Source of the DNA: Brachionus rotundiformis | Taxonomy: Eukaryota; Rotifera; Eurotatoria; Ploima; Brachionidae | DNA: 64,000 bases | Direction: 5' to 3' | Assembly: GCA_016802295.1 (NCBI GenBank) | Contig: JAESIW010000124.1 | Coordinates: forward strand, 788,791-852,790 | Part shown: piece by piece, positions 1-12,879 of the stretch | Numbering within the stretch: position 1 is the first letter of the stretch | Layout of the letters: every line of letters starts with the position of its first letter | Notes under the pieces: model-generated | Databases searched by the model: none | Told to the model about the DNA's origin: nothing | Seen by the model: the letters and a program-made list of their open reading frames with translations, nothing else | Program-made: the position numbers and the translations under genes

Positions 1-612
1 ATTAATACCATTTTCAAAATTGATAATTTCATATCCGTTAATAATTTTAAAAAGTTGGATTAAGCTGCTGCTGCTGCTGTTCGTCCATAAAATTTTAAAT
101 TTAAGTAAAAAGTCGATGAGAGTCCAGAGAAAAGAAATTATCTCTATTTTGTAAAAATTTTATTATTTGTTCAAAAAAATATATTGGTTCATTTTACATA
201 AAAATTAACAAAAATAGACCAAAAATTGTTTTAAATAAAAACAACAAATAAATAATTAATAAGTATGGTAAAAATTCTTCAATAGTAATAGTAATAATGA
301 AAATAATACATTAAAAATAAACTGTTTGAATTGATGTGTGTGTGTGTGTGTGTCGGTAAATATCTGTCTGAGAGAGAGATGACCAAAAAAAAATAAACAA
401 AACAAAAAAATTAAAAATAGAGAAAAAAATTATTAATGTATATTTACACACAGCAATATGTATAATCTAAATTAAGCTGTTCGATAAACTTAACTGTTTA
501 AATAGGTAAGACCAGTTAATTTCTCAAATCTCATAATTAGTGATTAAATCGAACATGTATTAAATCTGACTAATACACAAATGACCATCTCTCTACACTC
601 AAATTCTCTTCT
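1..612. other. 3' flank of the KLF gene; no gene seen
   Basis: A+T-rich DNA downstream of the minus-strand KLF gene, probably its 3' UTR and spacer. It holds a short CTG/CAG run at 65-79 and a (TG)9 microsatellite at 335-352. On the minus strand the CAG run lies in a 13-codon open frame with no splice donor before its stop, so I do not call it an exon. Confidence 0.6.
335..352. repeat. (TG)9 microsatellite
   Basis: Nine uninterrupted TG units, directly visible. It lies in the presumed 3' flank of the KLF gene. Confidence 0.95.
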
Positions 613-1482
613 TCATTTTCTCTTGCCAGCAACTACAATCCCATTAGCATTTAAAATGGCAGCGTGTCTTTTCATGTGCTTGCTTAGGTGATCACTGCGC
701 ATGAATCGATTAAAGCATACCGAGCATACGAACTTTTTTTCACCGGTATGAGTGCGAAAGTGGCGCGATAGTTCGTCCGAGCGAGAGAATGACTTGTTGC
801 ACGACTCCCACTTGCAAATGTAGGGACGTTCGCCAGTGTGAACTCGTATATGAGCTTTCAAATGAGAGCTCTTGAAATACTTTTTGTTGCAGTTCTCGTA
901 CGGACAAACATGGTTGCGAGGCTTGACATTTTGTGCACTTTGAAGACTAGGCGCACCAGCGGGCGAGCTAGCCGGAGTGAGCAGCGTGGCCACACTGCTC
1001 GTAACGTCGATAGCTTTGGTCTCGCGGGGCGATTGAGGCGGGGTGAAGTCCATTAGCTGAGAGGGGTTCTGGCCGACTAGGAGCACCACTGGCTTAGGCT
1101 CTGTTTTCGCGGGCTTTTCTTCAACTGCTTGAGGCAGTGTATCAGCTGTGCGCTCGGCGTAGTCCAGGTGCTCGGTTTTAAAGCGGAATTTGGGATGTGG
1201 CTTGATGTATTTTCGCTCGGTGACAGGCTCGGCAGGCACTGGTGCCGGCTCGACCGGGCCCGGCTTCACGCCCAGCTCGTTGGTCGCTCTGGACAGGCTT
1301 AGCAGCAGTGTGGCCGCGTTCACGTCGTCCTGGCTCGACTCGGTCAACGCCTGCTGCTGCTGCTGCGCTTGCTGCAATGCCAATTGCTGCTTGATCAAGA
1401 ATACTATCAACTGCTGCTGCTGCTGTTGGTCAAACACTTGAAACGGGTTGGCAAAGTTGTTCAATGTCGGATTAAAACTCAT
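613..1482 (-). CDS. KLF10/11: Krüppel-like zinc-finger transcription factor, KLF10/11 type
   Basis: A single-exon 289-residue protein. Three C-terminal C2H2 fingers lie at about residues 191-215, 221-245 and 251-273, with 25-, 25- and 23-residue spacing and TGERP/TGEKK linkers, the fixed KLF/Sp arrangement. The fingers carry YFKSSHLKAH, RSDELSRH and RFMRSDHLSKH, so contact residues are intact for a GC/CACCC-type site. YFKSSHLKAH and TGEKKF are closest to KLF10/11 (TIEG, fly cabut) in my memory of the family, rather than KLF9/13. The N-terminus has two glutamine runs, then proline-rich stretches including a PPQSP motif that could be a phosphosite or corepressor segment. It should act in the nucleus as a repressor or activator. 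The ATG at 1482 is the only sensible start. The coding DNA is clearly less A+T-rich than its surroundings. Confidence 0.9.
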   Translation of the reverse strand: MSFNPTLNNFANPFQVFDQQQQQQLIVFLIKQQLALQQAQQQQQALTESSQDDVNAATLLLSLSRATNELGVKPGPVEPAPVPAEPVTERKYIKPHPKFRFKTEHLDYAERTADTLPQAVEEKPAKTEPKPVVLLVGQNPSQLMDFTPPQSPRETKAIDVTSSVATLLTPASSPAGAPSLQSAQNVKPRNHVCPYENCNKKYFKSSHLKAHIRVHTGERPYICKWESCNKSFSRSDELSRHFRTHTGEKKFVCSVCFNRFMRSDHLSKHMKRHAAILNANGIVVAGKRK

Positions 1483-4400
1483 AGTTTATACTTTTATATT
1501 TTCTCTTTTCTTTTCTTTTTTTTTCTAGTGTCTGGTCTAAATTTACCAAAATACTAATTTACAAAGGTGTTCAAAATAAATTAAAATTATTTTATTTTGT
1601 TTTTTATTTTTTTTTTTTTGCTGAAATATTGGTTTTATGATAGAGAAAAAGAAATAGAATTTTTTCTCTATTAGAACTTTAAACTCACGTTTACGAGCAA
1701 GATGCTTATTATTTTTGTTTGTTATTTGATTGTGATTATAATTGCATCACATTAAGTAAAATGAAAAAATGGGAAATAGGGAGCGAATTGATCACGCACT
1801 CTACATTGAGCCAGGCATAAATACATATGCTATAGACATCAGTGCGCCAAGACCAAGGGTGCATCAAGCTCGTTATGTAGAGGCGTGTCTTAAAACAATC
1901 AAACAGAGAAATAGAGAAACAAGAAAGAGAGAAAGAAAGAAAGAGAGAGAGATCAAGTTGCAACTAAACTTGTTGAAAAATTTGGCCAATGTTAAATTCC
2001 ATTTAATCCAAATTCCAACTTTATTATCATTAATTATGAATATCACGCATTCACTACTTGAAATCATTTATTAAATGCATGCAAATACTTGGTAAGCCTT
2101 AATTTTAAAGTGTTTTACTCCTTTGTTGAGTAATGTGTGTGTATGTGTGTGAGTAGGCCGGGCTAATGAGCAAAGTCTTTCATTAAGCTTCGGCGTGTCT
2201 CCTTTTTTTTTATCAACAGTCTAAATTTCGTAGCTCATATTGACAAGTCAGCTATTAGACTAGTGATTATGACTAGATAGATGATACATGTTCTAATTTA
2301 GAGTGAACACTTTGCTTAAAGCGAGCTACCTAAACTAGAGGTGTTGGTGTACACACTTACGCATTCCTTTTTGTTCATCACGTTTAATCAAACGAATCGT
2401 TCCGAACAATTAGAATATCTATTTTTAAAATATGAACAATCTTGTTTAATTAGAATGCTTTTTATTCTAAAGAATGCACTTGAAAACAAAGTCTAGCTTA
2501 CGCAACGCCCAGAGGAGTTTCGGTTTAAGCTTATTGGGTCTGCACAATCGTTAGTAGGGAGCGTTGGTTGGTTGCGCAACTGGTTCTATGAGACGCATTG
2601 ACTCGAGATTAGTCTGCGCAATCGCGACCACACTAAGCTAGTGGATGTGTGCTCTCTACGCTGAGGTTAGATAGAGGGATCACTTGTGAACACACTTGCT
2701 TAGCATTTTAACAAACTAGTACTTAAACTTATGCTAAACTGTGCCAAATTACAATATTAAATAAAATAAATTATTCTTTTATTCAAACTAAATAAAAAAT
2801 ATATAACTAGACAATGAACTTAAAATGAAAATTTCTAAAAAAATATAGCCACTTATATATAAACAATTAAATTGAACTTTAATTCTTAATTAGGATTAAT
2901 GCCAGACCTAGTCGTCAAATTGAATAAAAAGTCCAACACCTTGGAGTTATTTGAAAGCAAAATGAAATTTTATTTTTTTCAAAAAGTCTGTCCAATTTTT
3001 ATCATAAAATAAATAATCAGATAGTAATTTTGAAATTTATTTTAAATTTCAAGAGTCACTTTTTGAACATTGTCTAGTTAGATTAATCAGAAAATATGTC
3101 TTAAACCTTTCCATGGAAAAAAAAAATAAGCTTAAAAATACTCCACTAGTTAATAAATCATTTATGAATCATTTATCCAAATATAAAATTCCAAATTTTA
3201 GATAAATATTTATAAATTATTAATTGAAAATTGAAAATTTAACCGTATAATATTCAAAAATTAGCTGTAAAATTTTTAAATAATAATTTTTTCTAAATCG
3301 ATCTAGCCATTTATTTTACGCATTAGTAATAAATATTTTACCAATGGTTTTTTTCAAGGGTATTGAAAGCTTATTTTAATTTAATCACAGAGCATTAGGT
3401 AGAGCGATAAGCTTTTCCTGCAAAATTGAAAACAAAGAGCACACTGGTATATGTTTTTAAGTCTATGTTTAATTCATACCTGGAATTTTACCTTTGAAAG
3501 ATTACTCAGAACTTGATATGAAAAACTATGAATAATTGATCACAAAGACGGAAAATGTGTTGATTAAGCGAAATAATTCACTATTTTTTAGACATAATTT
3601 TTAATTAATTATTAGCTAGAATATAAATTTTGAGATAAAAATTGATGAAAGGTTTTTCCTCACTCTTGTCATTTATAAAAATATTCCGATTACTAAATCA
3701 ATATCTTAAATCTGAAGACTCAGGCCAGCTCTTAATTTACTGAATTTTGGTTAATTTTATTTTTATTATTCTCTTATTTATTACGTAATTAGGTGAGTAA
3801 GCAGTTCATTTTGTACTTGACAAAAAATAATTTTCAACAATAATTTAGCCTTATTTTTAGAAGTTAATTTATTCTATCTTTAATACACTTCATAATTTTA
3901 TATTTAACAATTTTATTAACAAATTATTTCTTTGATGCTCCTAAAAACGTGATTTATATAAATTATTATATATATTTGCTATTTCATATCTAAGTACTCA
4001 AAAAATAGATAGGTCTAAAAAAATAATCCCAGTCTTTTTCTTTTAATACTGATTTCATACTTGTCATTGATTGAAAAAATTAATACAAACCATCTTTTTA
4101 GCAATTGATGAATTGAATTCTCACAAGAAAATATTTTTTTTACCTTTTTAAAAATATAGTTTGGGACATACTCTGGTTGGAACGGAACTTAGTCTTTCCT
4201 TTCAGCCTAATGATTTGAATAAAATGATTGTTAATTTTTTTTTCAATAAAAATATAAATTATTAAATTCAGATTATTTAAAAAATCATAAAAAATATTGG
4301 AAAATCATTTTTCAAATGAAAATTATTATCTAATCTTTAATACTTAAGTCGAGTCGTTCTGACCTTACTGATTCTTATGCTATAAAGTATCTGTAAAATA

Positions 4401-5552
4401 TACATATATACATTTAAAACGAAAGACACTTGAAAATAAAGTCTTTTCCAATCACTAACACAATCTTATTGCGAAATTAGTAATGTTATAATAAACAAAC
4501 GTTTAGCAAAAAATTTCATTTTCAATTTTCAAATTCAGATATTTTAAAAAATTTTTTTTTTTAATTACTTAATATAATAGATCTGAATATTCTTTAAAAA
4601 TATATTAATGATAATGAATAAGATTTCATTTTCTTTTAAAACATGAAATTAAATTTAAATCAATATTAAAAAATCTTACATGTTTATCATCAAACTCTTT
4701 TCTTTTAATTTATTAAAAATAAAAACAATTGTAATTTACAAATAAAAAATATTTTTCCTAAAGGTTTAAAAAAATTTAGAAAAGAGGGCTTTGGACCTAG
4801 CTCAGAGAATCTAGTTTTTTTAACATTTGAAAAATGATATTGAAACATCATGATTATAATAATAAAATATTTTAAAAAAATCATTTTAGTTGACGCAAAT
4901 ATTTTAAAATAATTTTTCAAAAGTCTATTAAAATTTAATCAATTTATTTTTAGAAGAATAACTCATTTGACGCATTATTTCCGATTAAATATTAGTATAA
5001 TATGGTAAATTAATTCTTAATTTATTCACTTACAAACGATTTTTAAAAATTTTTAAATTTTAATTCTATAGAAATAAAAAAATGATAATAGATAAATAAT
5101 TTGTTTAATTAGATTAAATTATTGTTTAAATTTTAAAACGCTCAAAAAAACTAACTGTTCTAAATTTATTATTTAAGTATTGTCAAAAATTTTTGAAAAC
5201 TAATTATAAAAAGACAAAATAATTGGACACTTTTATAAAATTTTAACCAAGTTAACAAAAAAAATTTAAATCTACGTGTAATATTTAGATATTAATATAA
5301 TTATTCCAATATAGAATAAAAAATATTTATCTGTACAATTTAGACTTGTTATAACCAAGTTTTTTATTATAACAAGCAAAGGCTTGTACAGAAATTATAA
5401 ATTTCAGATAAATAACAGATAATACATTACATTCAAAATAGCGGTCTGGCGAATAAGTGTCATTTCGCTCAGAGATTTATTTGAATGCACATTTGTAAGG
5501 TCTTTTGGACAATATTATCCAAAAGTCTTTACAAAATTTAAACTAAACTTTT
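1483..5552. other. Long intergenic region, no gene supported
   Basis: About 4 kb of A+T-rich DNA. It holds a pyrimidine-rich tract just upstream of the KLF start (about 1499-1526), a GA-rich run at about 1905-1952, a degenerate TG run near 2135-2153 and a less A+T-rich island at about 2480-2700. Short open frames here have no recognisable family, start context or splice structure. Part of it is probably the KLF promoter and 5' UTR. Confidence 0.55.
1905..1952. repeat. GA-rich low-complexity tract
   Basis: An almost pure purine stretch of GAAA/GAGA units on the plus strand. It lies about 420-470 bp upstream of the KLF start codon. Confidence 0.8.
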
Positions 5553-6305
5553 ATGGAATTTAAGATGAATAATAATATTCAAAATTATTTAAACGATCTT
5601 TTGGCCATTGACTGTGAGATTCAAAAAAATCTCCAACATTTACTCATAGTTGCCAGTGGAGATGCCTTGGAAGCAAAAAGCAATGAAATAAAGAAAGGCA
5701 TCAGAGAATTTAAGCAAAAATTGAATGAAATGAAAGATTTCACAGAATCATTTACTCTAAATGAGTCAAATAGTTTTCTATTTAAGCTAACTAGATCGAG
5801 TCCTCAGTTAGATTCGGATTCTAGTTCGTCAAAGGAAGTATTCATTAATCAACTTCAAATTGAAAAAGAACATTTATCAAATATAGAAAATCGATTTAGA
5901 AATGCATATTTATCAGCAAAGATAAAAATCGAACAGGCTGAAAGAGACTCGCTTTTGAGTGGAAATTTAAACCAAGAAGGAATAGAGGTAAAAAAGCGCA
6001 ATTTGACAAGTCAGATACTTGCCAAAAAAAGCAATGAACTAAGCAGTAAATTCAATGAGGTAAATCGGCAGCTGAAATGGACAGAAAATCAAACAAGTGA
6101 CATGCTGCCAGTCCTTAAAGAGTCATCTAATTCTGTAAAAAATGTACAGCAGGACTTTGGTCTAATGAAAAGTTCGATATCAGAAGGAAAGAGGTTACTT
6201 GTCCGACTTGGAAGACGCGAGTTTACAGATAAATTATTAATTATACTAAGTCTTTGTTTTTTCTTTTCAGTAGTTTTTTATATTGTTTGGAAGCGAATTT
6301 TTTAA
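5553..6305 (+). CDS. BNIP1: BNIP1/Sec20-type SNARE protein
   Basis: A single-exon protein of 250 residues (human BNIP1 is 228). The C-terminus is diagnostic: a membrane-proximal segment GKRLLVRLGRREFTDKLL, then a hydrophobic anchor at about 228-247 ending KRIF, matching the BNIP1/Sec20 tail. The upstream helical region (about 160-215) fits the Sec20 SNARE motif, and the N-terminal half is helical and charged. In the family this is a tail-anchored ER SNARE for Golgi-to-ER retrograde transport that binds the Dsl1/NRZ tethering complex, with roles in ER structure and mitophagy. The ATG at 5553 is followed by another at 5565, so the first four residues are uncertain. No intron is visible. Confidence 0.88.
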   Translation: MEFKMNNNIQNYLNDLLAIDCEIQKNLQHLLIVASGDALEAKSNEIKKGIREFKQKLNEMKDFTESFTLNESNSFLFKLTRSSPQLDSDSSSSKEVFINQLQIEKEHLSNIENRFRNAYLSAKIKIEQAERDSLLSGNLNQEGIEVKKRNLTSQILAKKSNELSSKFNEVNRQLKWTENQTSDMLPVLKESSNSVKNVQQDFGLMKSSISEGKRLLVRLGRREFTDKLLIILSLCFFFSVVFYIVWKRIF

Positions 6306-7193
6306 AATATTGAACATATATAGCTTAAATATATTTCTTTGATTCCTATTTTTTTCTAATTTACAAAATAATTAAAATTTTTGAGGAATTTTTTGATAAT
6401 TTTTCTCATTAAAATTTTAAATTGAATTTTAATTATATCTAAATTAAATATTTGTTTAATTGTATATATCTCATTATCCATCATTTTTTTGTGACACCAG
6501 TTCTTTGTTTAGAATAGAATCCGATTTAAGTATTAAAATATTTTTCTGGCTAGAATACATGAAAGCTAAATTGTAAAAAATAAAGAATTTTTTATTATTT
6601 GTATCATAGATTAATATGGACATTTTAGAATATATTAATTTTAATTTAGAAAAAAAAATACTCAATAAACTGATACAACTAGAGTAAAGATAAAAATTCG
6701 GTTTATTCAAAATCAAAAATTATATTTAAAAAGGCATCCAATCAAAGCTAAGTGAAAAGGAAAAAATGATAATAATATTAGAATAGATTAATTATCTTGT
6801 CTAATGCTTTTTTTGTATCTAAATAAATTATAAACTCATCTTTTTGTTTTTAGTCATCGATAAATAGCTTTCCAATTCCATTAATTTCTGAATTATTATT
6901 TGAATATTTTGTCCTATCTATGTATCTATATTTGAATCAAATAAAACAGAATTTGTCATTTAATTTTGATAATTGTAAAAATTTCTAACTGAATGAATGT
7001 AAAGTTAGTTTTGAGCAGTTAAATTCTGTTAAATAAGCGAGTGAATGAAAAAAGATCAAGATAATTATTGCCCTCTTTAGTCTAGAAAGTACACATATAA
7101 AATAAATATTAATAATAATTTTCAAATTAACAGAAAGCTATAGAACTAAATAATAAAATAATATAGTGCATTAATTAAAATAAATCTAGTAAG
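6306..7193. other. Intergenic, A+T-rich
   Basis: Nothing convincing apart from the BNIP1 3' flank and the presumed 5' UTR and promoter of the CCAR1 gene. A minus-strand open frame near 6474-6716 is low-complexity and matches nothing I know. Confidence 0.5.
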
Positions 7194-10100
7194 ATGTCCC
7201 ATTACAACTCAAGCAGCACCGGTGGGAGTTGGCAGAGTCAAAGAAACACGCAGCCTAACCAAAGCCAAGAATCGACCTCCAATCTATCCGGGTTGTTCAA
7301 CAGCTCTGCCGCAGCCAACCTTCTTGCTCAATTTTCATCTCTCGGAAATGTCAACATAAACAATTTGGCTGCAAACCTGCCTGCCATTGTCGCAGCTACA
7401 AGTACCAACTCATCAAATCAAAGCTCTGCTCAAAACAATCAAAGTTCAACAAACAGTTCTGGCTATCAATGGCACTCTCAAAATCGCCTAGCAACACAAA
7501 ATAACTCAAATACGAGCACATCAACCAACCAATCCTATTTGCTAGGTCCTGGTGGAACCATGAGCAATAGCTTTAATTCTTCCAAAAATCAGACAAGTCA
7601 AAAATCCCATAACTATGACTCAAAAAATGAGTCCAAGAACAAATCCAGCTCTTACTCAAATTATTCAAGCTCATCACGTGACCGAACAAACAAAAACCGC
7701 TATCAAAACCAATCAGCACCAAAGTATGAATCAGCACCATCCCAGAACAACAATCAAACAGCTCAGATTCAAAATGTTCTGCCCAATTTGAATCAAAATC
7801 CACTTTTGACCCAGGCTTTACTCACTCAGCTAGCTCAAACAGCGCAGCAAAATCAGACAAATCTGGTGTCGGCACTTGCTGCAGCGGTTACTGGCAACAA
7901 TTTGAATCATGGAATTTCAAAGCGGTCAAGATCAAGGAGCAGATCAAAACTGCGCTCCAGGTCAAGGTCACAATCTAGGGACTCCTCTCAGCGAGGACGT
8001 AATGGACGCTTGAACCGCAACGACTCCAACCGCGATGTTAGACAAATTCAGAACTCATCTAGATCCAAAAGCCCTGCCAATTTGACCAAGCGTTTATCTT
8101 ATTCTGGCTCAAAGCCTCGCGACCCCAGAGAAAATAAGGAAAGAGACACATTTAAAGAAAACTCTCGCGATCCTGTCAAAGACTCTAAAATAGATAGTAA
8201 AGAGCCTGTTAAGGAAATTAAGGAGACCAAAAGTCGCTACTCAATCAAACTTCCTAAATTACCTATAGACATTGTTCATAACAATGTTTGCACTTTAAAA
8301 CAACGCTATCCTTTACTTTACATCCCTAGTGACTACATTGATAGTAAAAATAGTTGGCTAAATTCATTTAGTCTATCAAAACCATTTAAATTGAATAATA
8401 AATGTCAATTTCATGTAATGAGCAAAGACTCGTTACCTTTGGAAAGAAATACTAGCATTTATGATCCTGGTGATGTTGATTACAGATGGCAGGTTAAGGT
8501 GATGCTTTTGTCAATGCCTAGTTGGGATGAATACTTAAAAAGATGCTGCTGTTTGGCCGAGGAGAATTCCAAAGACTACCGGTATGAAAGTCCATCAAAG
8601 ATTATTCAATTTTTGGTTGGCAACAAGGGTAAACATGAGCCGATGGCACTTGGTGGACCTTGGTCGCCAAGTTTGGACGGCCCCAATCCCGCCACAAACA
8701 CTCAAACACTTATTAATACAGCGATCAGAAGCGTCAAAGCTTTGACTGGTATTGATCTTAGTCCATGCAATCAATGGTACGTCTTGACTTTTTTAAGCCT
8801 ATCTGTTTGAGACTCTAAGGTCCGAGATTAAGTCTGGTTGTGTCCGAATTTTGATTATTATCAAATCTGATCTTGATTGATTTGCATTAATTTTAAAAAT
8901 TTAAATGAATACAATTTTGAGCCAATTAAGCTCAAAGAATTAAAATGGAAAAAGGCTTTTTTATCTTATCTCATATTTTTATAACTAGTCAAAAGTGTTA
9001 AATTAACACGGCTTAAATAACCATTCCAAAAAAATTCTTTAAATAAGATTAAGTCTAAAATGTAATTTACAATTGATATAAATAAATTACAATTAAAATT
9101 CATAATTAATATTTTAAAATTGTAATCAAGATAATAAAAAAGTAATACAATTAAGAAATGTTATTTGTTTTGTTAAATACTTTGAATTTTAAATCCTAAA
9201 TGATCAGCTAATTAAATTAAAATTAATAATAATAGGTTCCGTTTTCTGGACATACAGTATAATAGAAATGAAGAGTTTAAATCAGAGACAGATGCATCTT
9301 CCCAAGAAGAGTCGTTGGTATTAGATGACGAAAAATATGTGGAAAACACGGTCATATTTGTACCAAATGTATGGAGTATAATGCCAACCAATGTAGAATA
9401 CCAGAAACAAGTCGAAGCGTACCAAAATTTGATAGATAAAGAGCCTGATTGGGTCAACGAGCCAGTCAAAGAAGAACTGGTCGATCAGTGTAATGGTGAT
9501 GACCATAACAAATTGACCAAGGCATTTGTTTTTTTAATTTACTCATTTCTGTTCTTTATTCTTGAAATTTTCTAAACGTTTTCACTTGTGAAGGCCGAAA
9601 ATGATGGACAAACAGAAGCCGACTCCGAAACTAATTTGACATCAGGCTCAATTAATGCTGATGATCTTAATGAACCTACTCATTATTCAAAGTTAGATAT
9701 GAAAAAAATGAAAGTGGATGAGCTGAGATATGAGCTAGCGGCCAGAAATTTGGACACCAAGGGTCTTAAACAACATCTTGTTAGTAGATTAAAAGACGCT
9801 TTAGAAGCTGAGAAAGTAAGAAAAATGTCACTTGTCGAGTTCTGTGTATATTATAAAATTAAAATTGAAAATTTTCTCAAAAATTGTTTGATTAGAAAAA
9901 AATCTATTTCTTAATCAATTAATTAATTAAAGATAATTGAACAAAAAATGTTGAAATTAACTTGCTCAAAAAAAAAAAAACTTGAAAAAAAATACAAATA
10001 TAAAAAAAATTTGAAAATTACAGATAATTGATCCAGATTTGTTTAAAATTAATTTCTTTTATTATCGTAGGCCCAAGATGGAATAGACGTTTCCATAGAC

Positions 10101-11573
10101 CCTAAAGAAGCGTCTTTTTTGGACGATGCGAATGACTTATCACAACAAAGTTTGATTATGGACGAGGATTTGGCAAAAAAAGAGTCCAAAGAGGACAAAA
10201 AACCAACCCAGCCATACACATGGTCAAAATTGTCCAAGTCAGAACGAGAAAAAGCTTACCGCTTGCCTGTCACACCGCATATCATTGTTCATCCATCACC
10301 AACTTTTAAACAAAACAAATTTGAGTGTCAACTAGTTTCTTTATCACATATGCTTGATTACCGCAAAGAGGACAATAAGGAATGCTCATTTGAAGTTTTT
10401 CTTTTTGCTGAATGCTTTCATGAGATGCTGCTTAGGGACAGTGTATTTCAGGTCTACAAGCATTTGCTTGGCTTGCGTGAAGACTCAGAAAAGACAGCAA
10501 CAAATGGAAAGCGCAAATTGTCCGAAGAAGATACTTCAGGTTCTAAAAAGTCCAAAACAGATGAAGAAATCAAAAAAACAGATGACCAAAAACAAGATAA
10601 AACATTTAAATCCAAAACTCTCTTTCCAGACCTATTGCTCTCATTCACTTACATAGACTCGAGTAGAAGCAACTACATAAACGAAAAGGACTTTGAAAAC
10701 TTGTTTTACTTAATTGGCTTGAATTTGTCCAGGTCTAAATGCAAAGCTTTGTTAAAAAAACTAAACATTAGAGATGGTTCATTTAATTATAGGACCCTTA
10801 CTGACAGATCTTCATCTAGCTCTAGCTTTTCTACTTTTTACAAGATACCAACTGATGAAGAAATTATAAATAACATAATTTCATTTGACTCCTATTTGGA
10901 TCGGTCGGGCCCAAAGTCTGAAATTAAGGACACCAATCAGACTTTTGTGGAAATCAATGGTTCTACCATTGATGTTTTGACTACTATTAAAAAATTGGAA
11001 AAAAGTGAGGAGAGTTTGAACGAAATCGATCTGAAGTATAAAGAAGCTTTGGACGAGCTTGATCGAGTTAAAGTTTTGAACAGAACTCTAGATCGACATA
11101 AGCAGAAGTTGGTAGATGAGGCAAGCGAGTTGAAAAAAAAACTCAGAGATGAGCAAAGGTTTAGCAAGGACTCTGATGACAAGTACTTAAGACTGAAGGA
11201 CTGCTTGTATAGAACCAAGACACAGTTGAACAAAGTGCTTGACGACATCAGTGACTCGACCAGGAGAAGTCAGAAAAATTCCGATTCCAATGGAAAAGCG
11301 GTCAAGAATGAGTCGGACAAAAAGGAATCTGATGGCAAAGATGGCAAAAAGTCAGATGACGAAACAAGACAGATTAATGAAAATAGCACTGATAATGGCG
11401 ATCAAGAAGTGGTCAGTGACGAAAATAAAATTGAAGAGATTAAAAATGAAATTGAACATATGGAAGAGGAGATCAAAGATGACACTGGAGATAATTCGAA
11501 TGAGAATGAACAAAGTCAAGGTGATATGCTTGAGATTAGTTCTAATGAAAAAACAAACAATTTCGATTCTTAA
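7194..11573 (+). CDS. CCAR1: CCAR1/DBC1 family transcription and splicing coregulator, 4 exons
   Basis: Proposed exons 7194-8776, 9236-9527, 9594-9815 and 10071-11573 keep frame and give 1,199 residues (human CCAR1 about 1,150). In order: an N/Q/S-rich N-terminus, an RS-rich stretch near 243-265, the conserved CCAR core from about 348 (YSIKLPKLPID, LYIPSDYIDS, LGGPWSPSLDGPNP, KALTGIDLSPCNQW), a SAP domain about 664-695 (MKVDELRYELAARNLDTKGL), the conserved HIIVHPSPTFK and LDYRKEDNKECSFEV blocks, an EF-hand-like segment about 886-925, and a C-terminal coiled coil with acidic tail. CCAR proteins are nuclear coactivators for Mediator, p53 and nuclear receptors, and they influence splicing. The S1-like domain of vertebrate CCAR1 is not visible. 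The exon 2/3 junction is the least certain: a GT donor at 9528 or a GC donor at 9522 both keep frame. Confidence 0.9.
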
Positions 11574-12879
11574 TTATTTTAAAATAATAAAAAACACTCT
11601 TTGGGCTTTTTAAGTATTTTCCTTTTCGGATCGTTTATTTAAGATATCTTTAATATTTGTTTTTTTTTTTGCTTTTATTTAGCTAAAATTTATAAAATGT
11701 TGTTTATTAAACGTTATCTTGTGACTTTTTAACAAAATTTAACATTTATTAAATCAGTAAAATAAAAAATTCGGCTTTGAATCTAAATTTTTGAAATTAA
11801 AAATTAAACTAGACAATCTTTAAATTCCAGATAATTAAAATATAAAACTTTGTAAGAAAATTAATATATTTTTAATTAAAAAATAAATATACTGTCATCT
11901 ATTAATATTAAAATAATTTCAATAATTTGACAAATTTTATTACTTAAAAAATTATCAACCGGAAAAAGAAAAATATGGCCTTCTTTTCAGCCGCCTGCTA
12001 AGTAGATTTGATTTAATAAGATTTAGATCATTGTAATCACTTATTTGATCGCTAATTCTCGAAAATACAAAATAATAAAACAGAATACTGTCTTTAAAAT
12101 TAAAAAATTTTATTTAAAACATAAGAACGGTTCAAAAGTTATACTCAAAATTAAAAAAGATATTTGATAAAAAAAACATAATATCCTTTTTTAAAACAAA
12201 ATTAATCAATTTAGAATACTTTTTTGAACAAAAAAATACCATAATTAAATCAAAGCTTTTCAAAATGTTATTTTTTTTCCACCTAAAAATAATGTAATTT
12301 AGGGTTTCAAGTAAACAATTAGAAATTCAGATGCGACTTAAGTTTTGAATTTCTGCAACTTTATTAAAATAAATATTAAATTTTTAAATTTTTTTATTTG
12401 ATTAAAATTATTATTTGTTATTGTAAGTTAATGTTTAAGAAATTTTCCCAGCATTCTCTTTGTTAATGGAAATGTTCTTAATGAATGATCTAATAGAGTA
12501 CTCAATAGTCCAAAAAATTTCGCTAACCTTACCAAGCGCTCGGCTTCAACTAATAGCGAGCGTTTCTTTATTTTAGTTGTAGGTGCTCTCATTTTTAAAA
12601 ATCACTCGCAGGGTCATTTGCCCAGCCTGGAACATGCTTAATTAAACACTCTTTCTAAAGCTTTCTATTTCCAAAAATTCAATACTAATAATTAAAATAA
12701 TTTTTACTTTTTAAACAAAACTTCTCTAAAGAATTTTATTTTTTTTTAATTAAGTAAAAATTTTATTCATATTCAAATAGCTTAGTATAGAGGATAAATA
12801 AATTCAGTCTAAAATTTTTTCTATATTTAGATATTTTAAGATTTGTAATAAAAAATTAGTCAAATAGGTTCAGTTGAAT
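11574..12879. other. Intergenic, A+T-rich with one odd island
   Basis: No gene supported. A less A+T-rich patch at about 12440-12640 contains a CGCTCG...CGAGCG hairpin with a 14-base loop. The last part is probably the 5' flank of the gene starting at 12880. Confidence 0.5.

Noticed and set aside
838..1557. Plus-strand open frames over the KLF gene
   Set aside because: They are shadows of the minus-strand zinc-finger gene, whose finger codons explain the open frames.
1769..2074. 101-residue open frame across the GA-rich tract
   Set aside because: Much of it is RKRERKKERE from simple sequence. No domain, and no splice partner.
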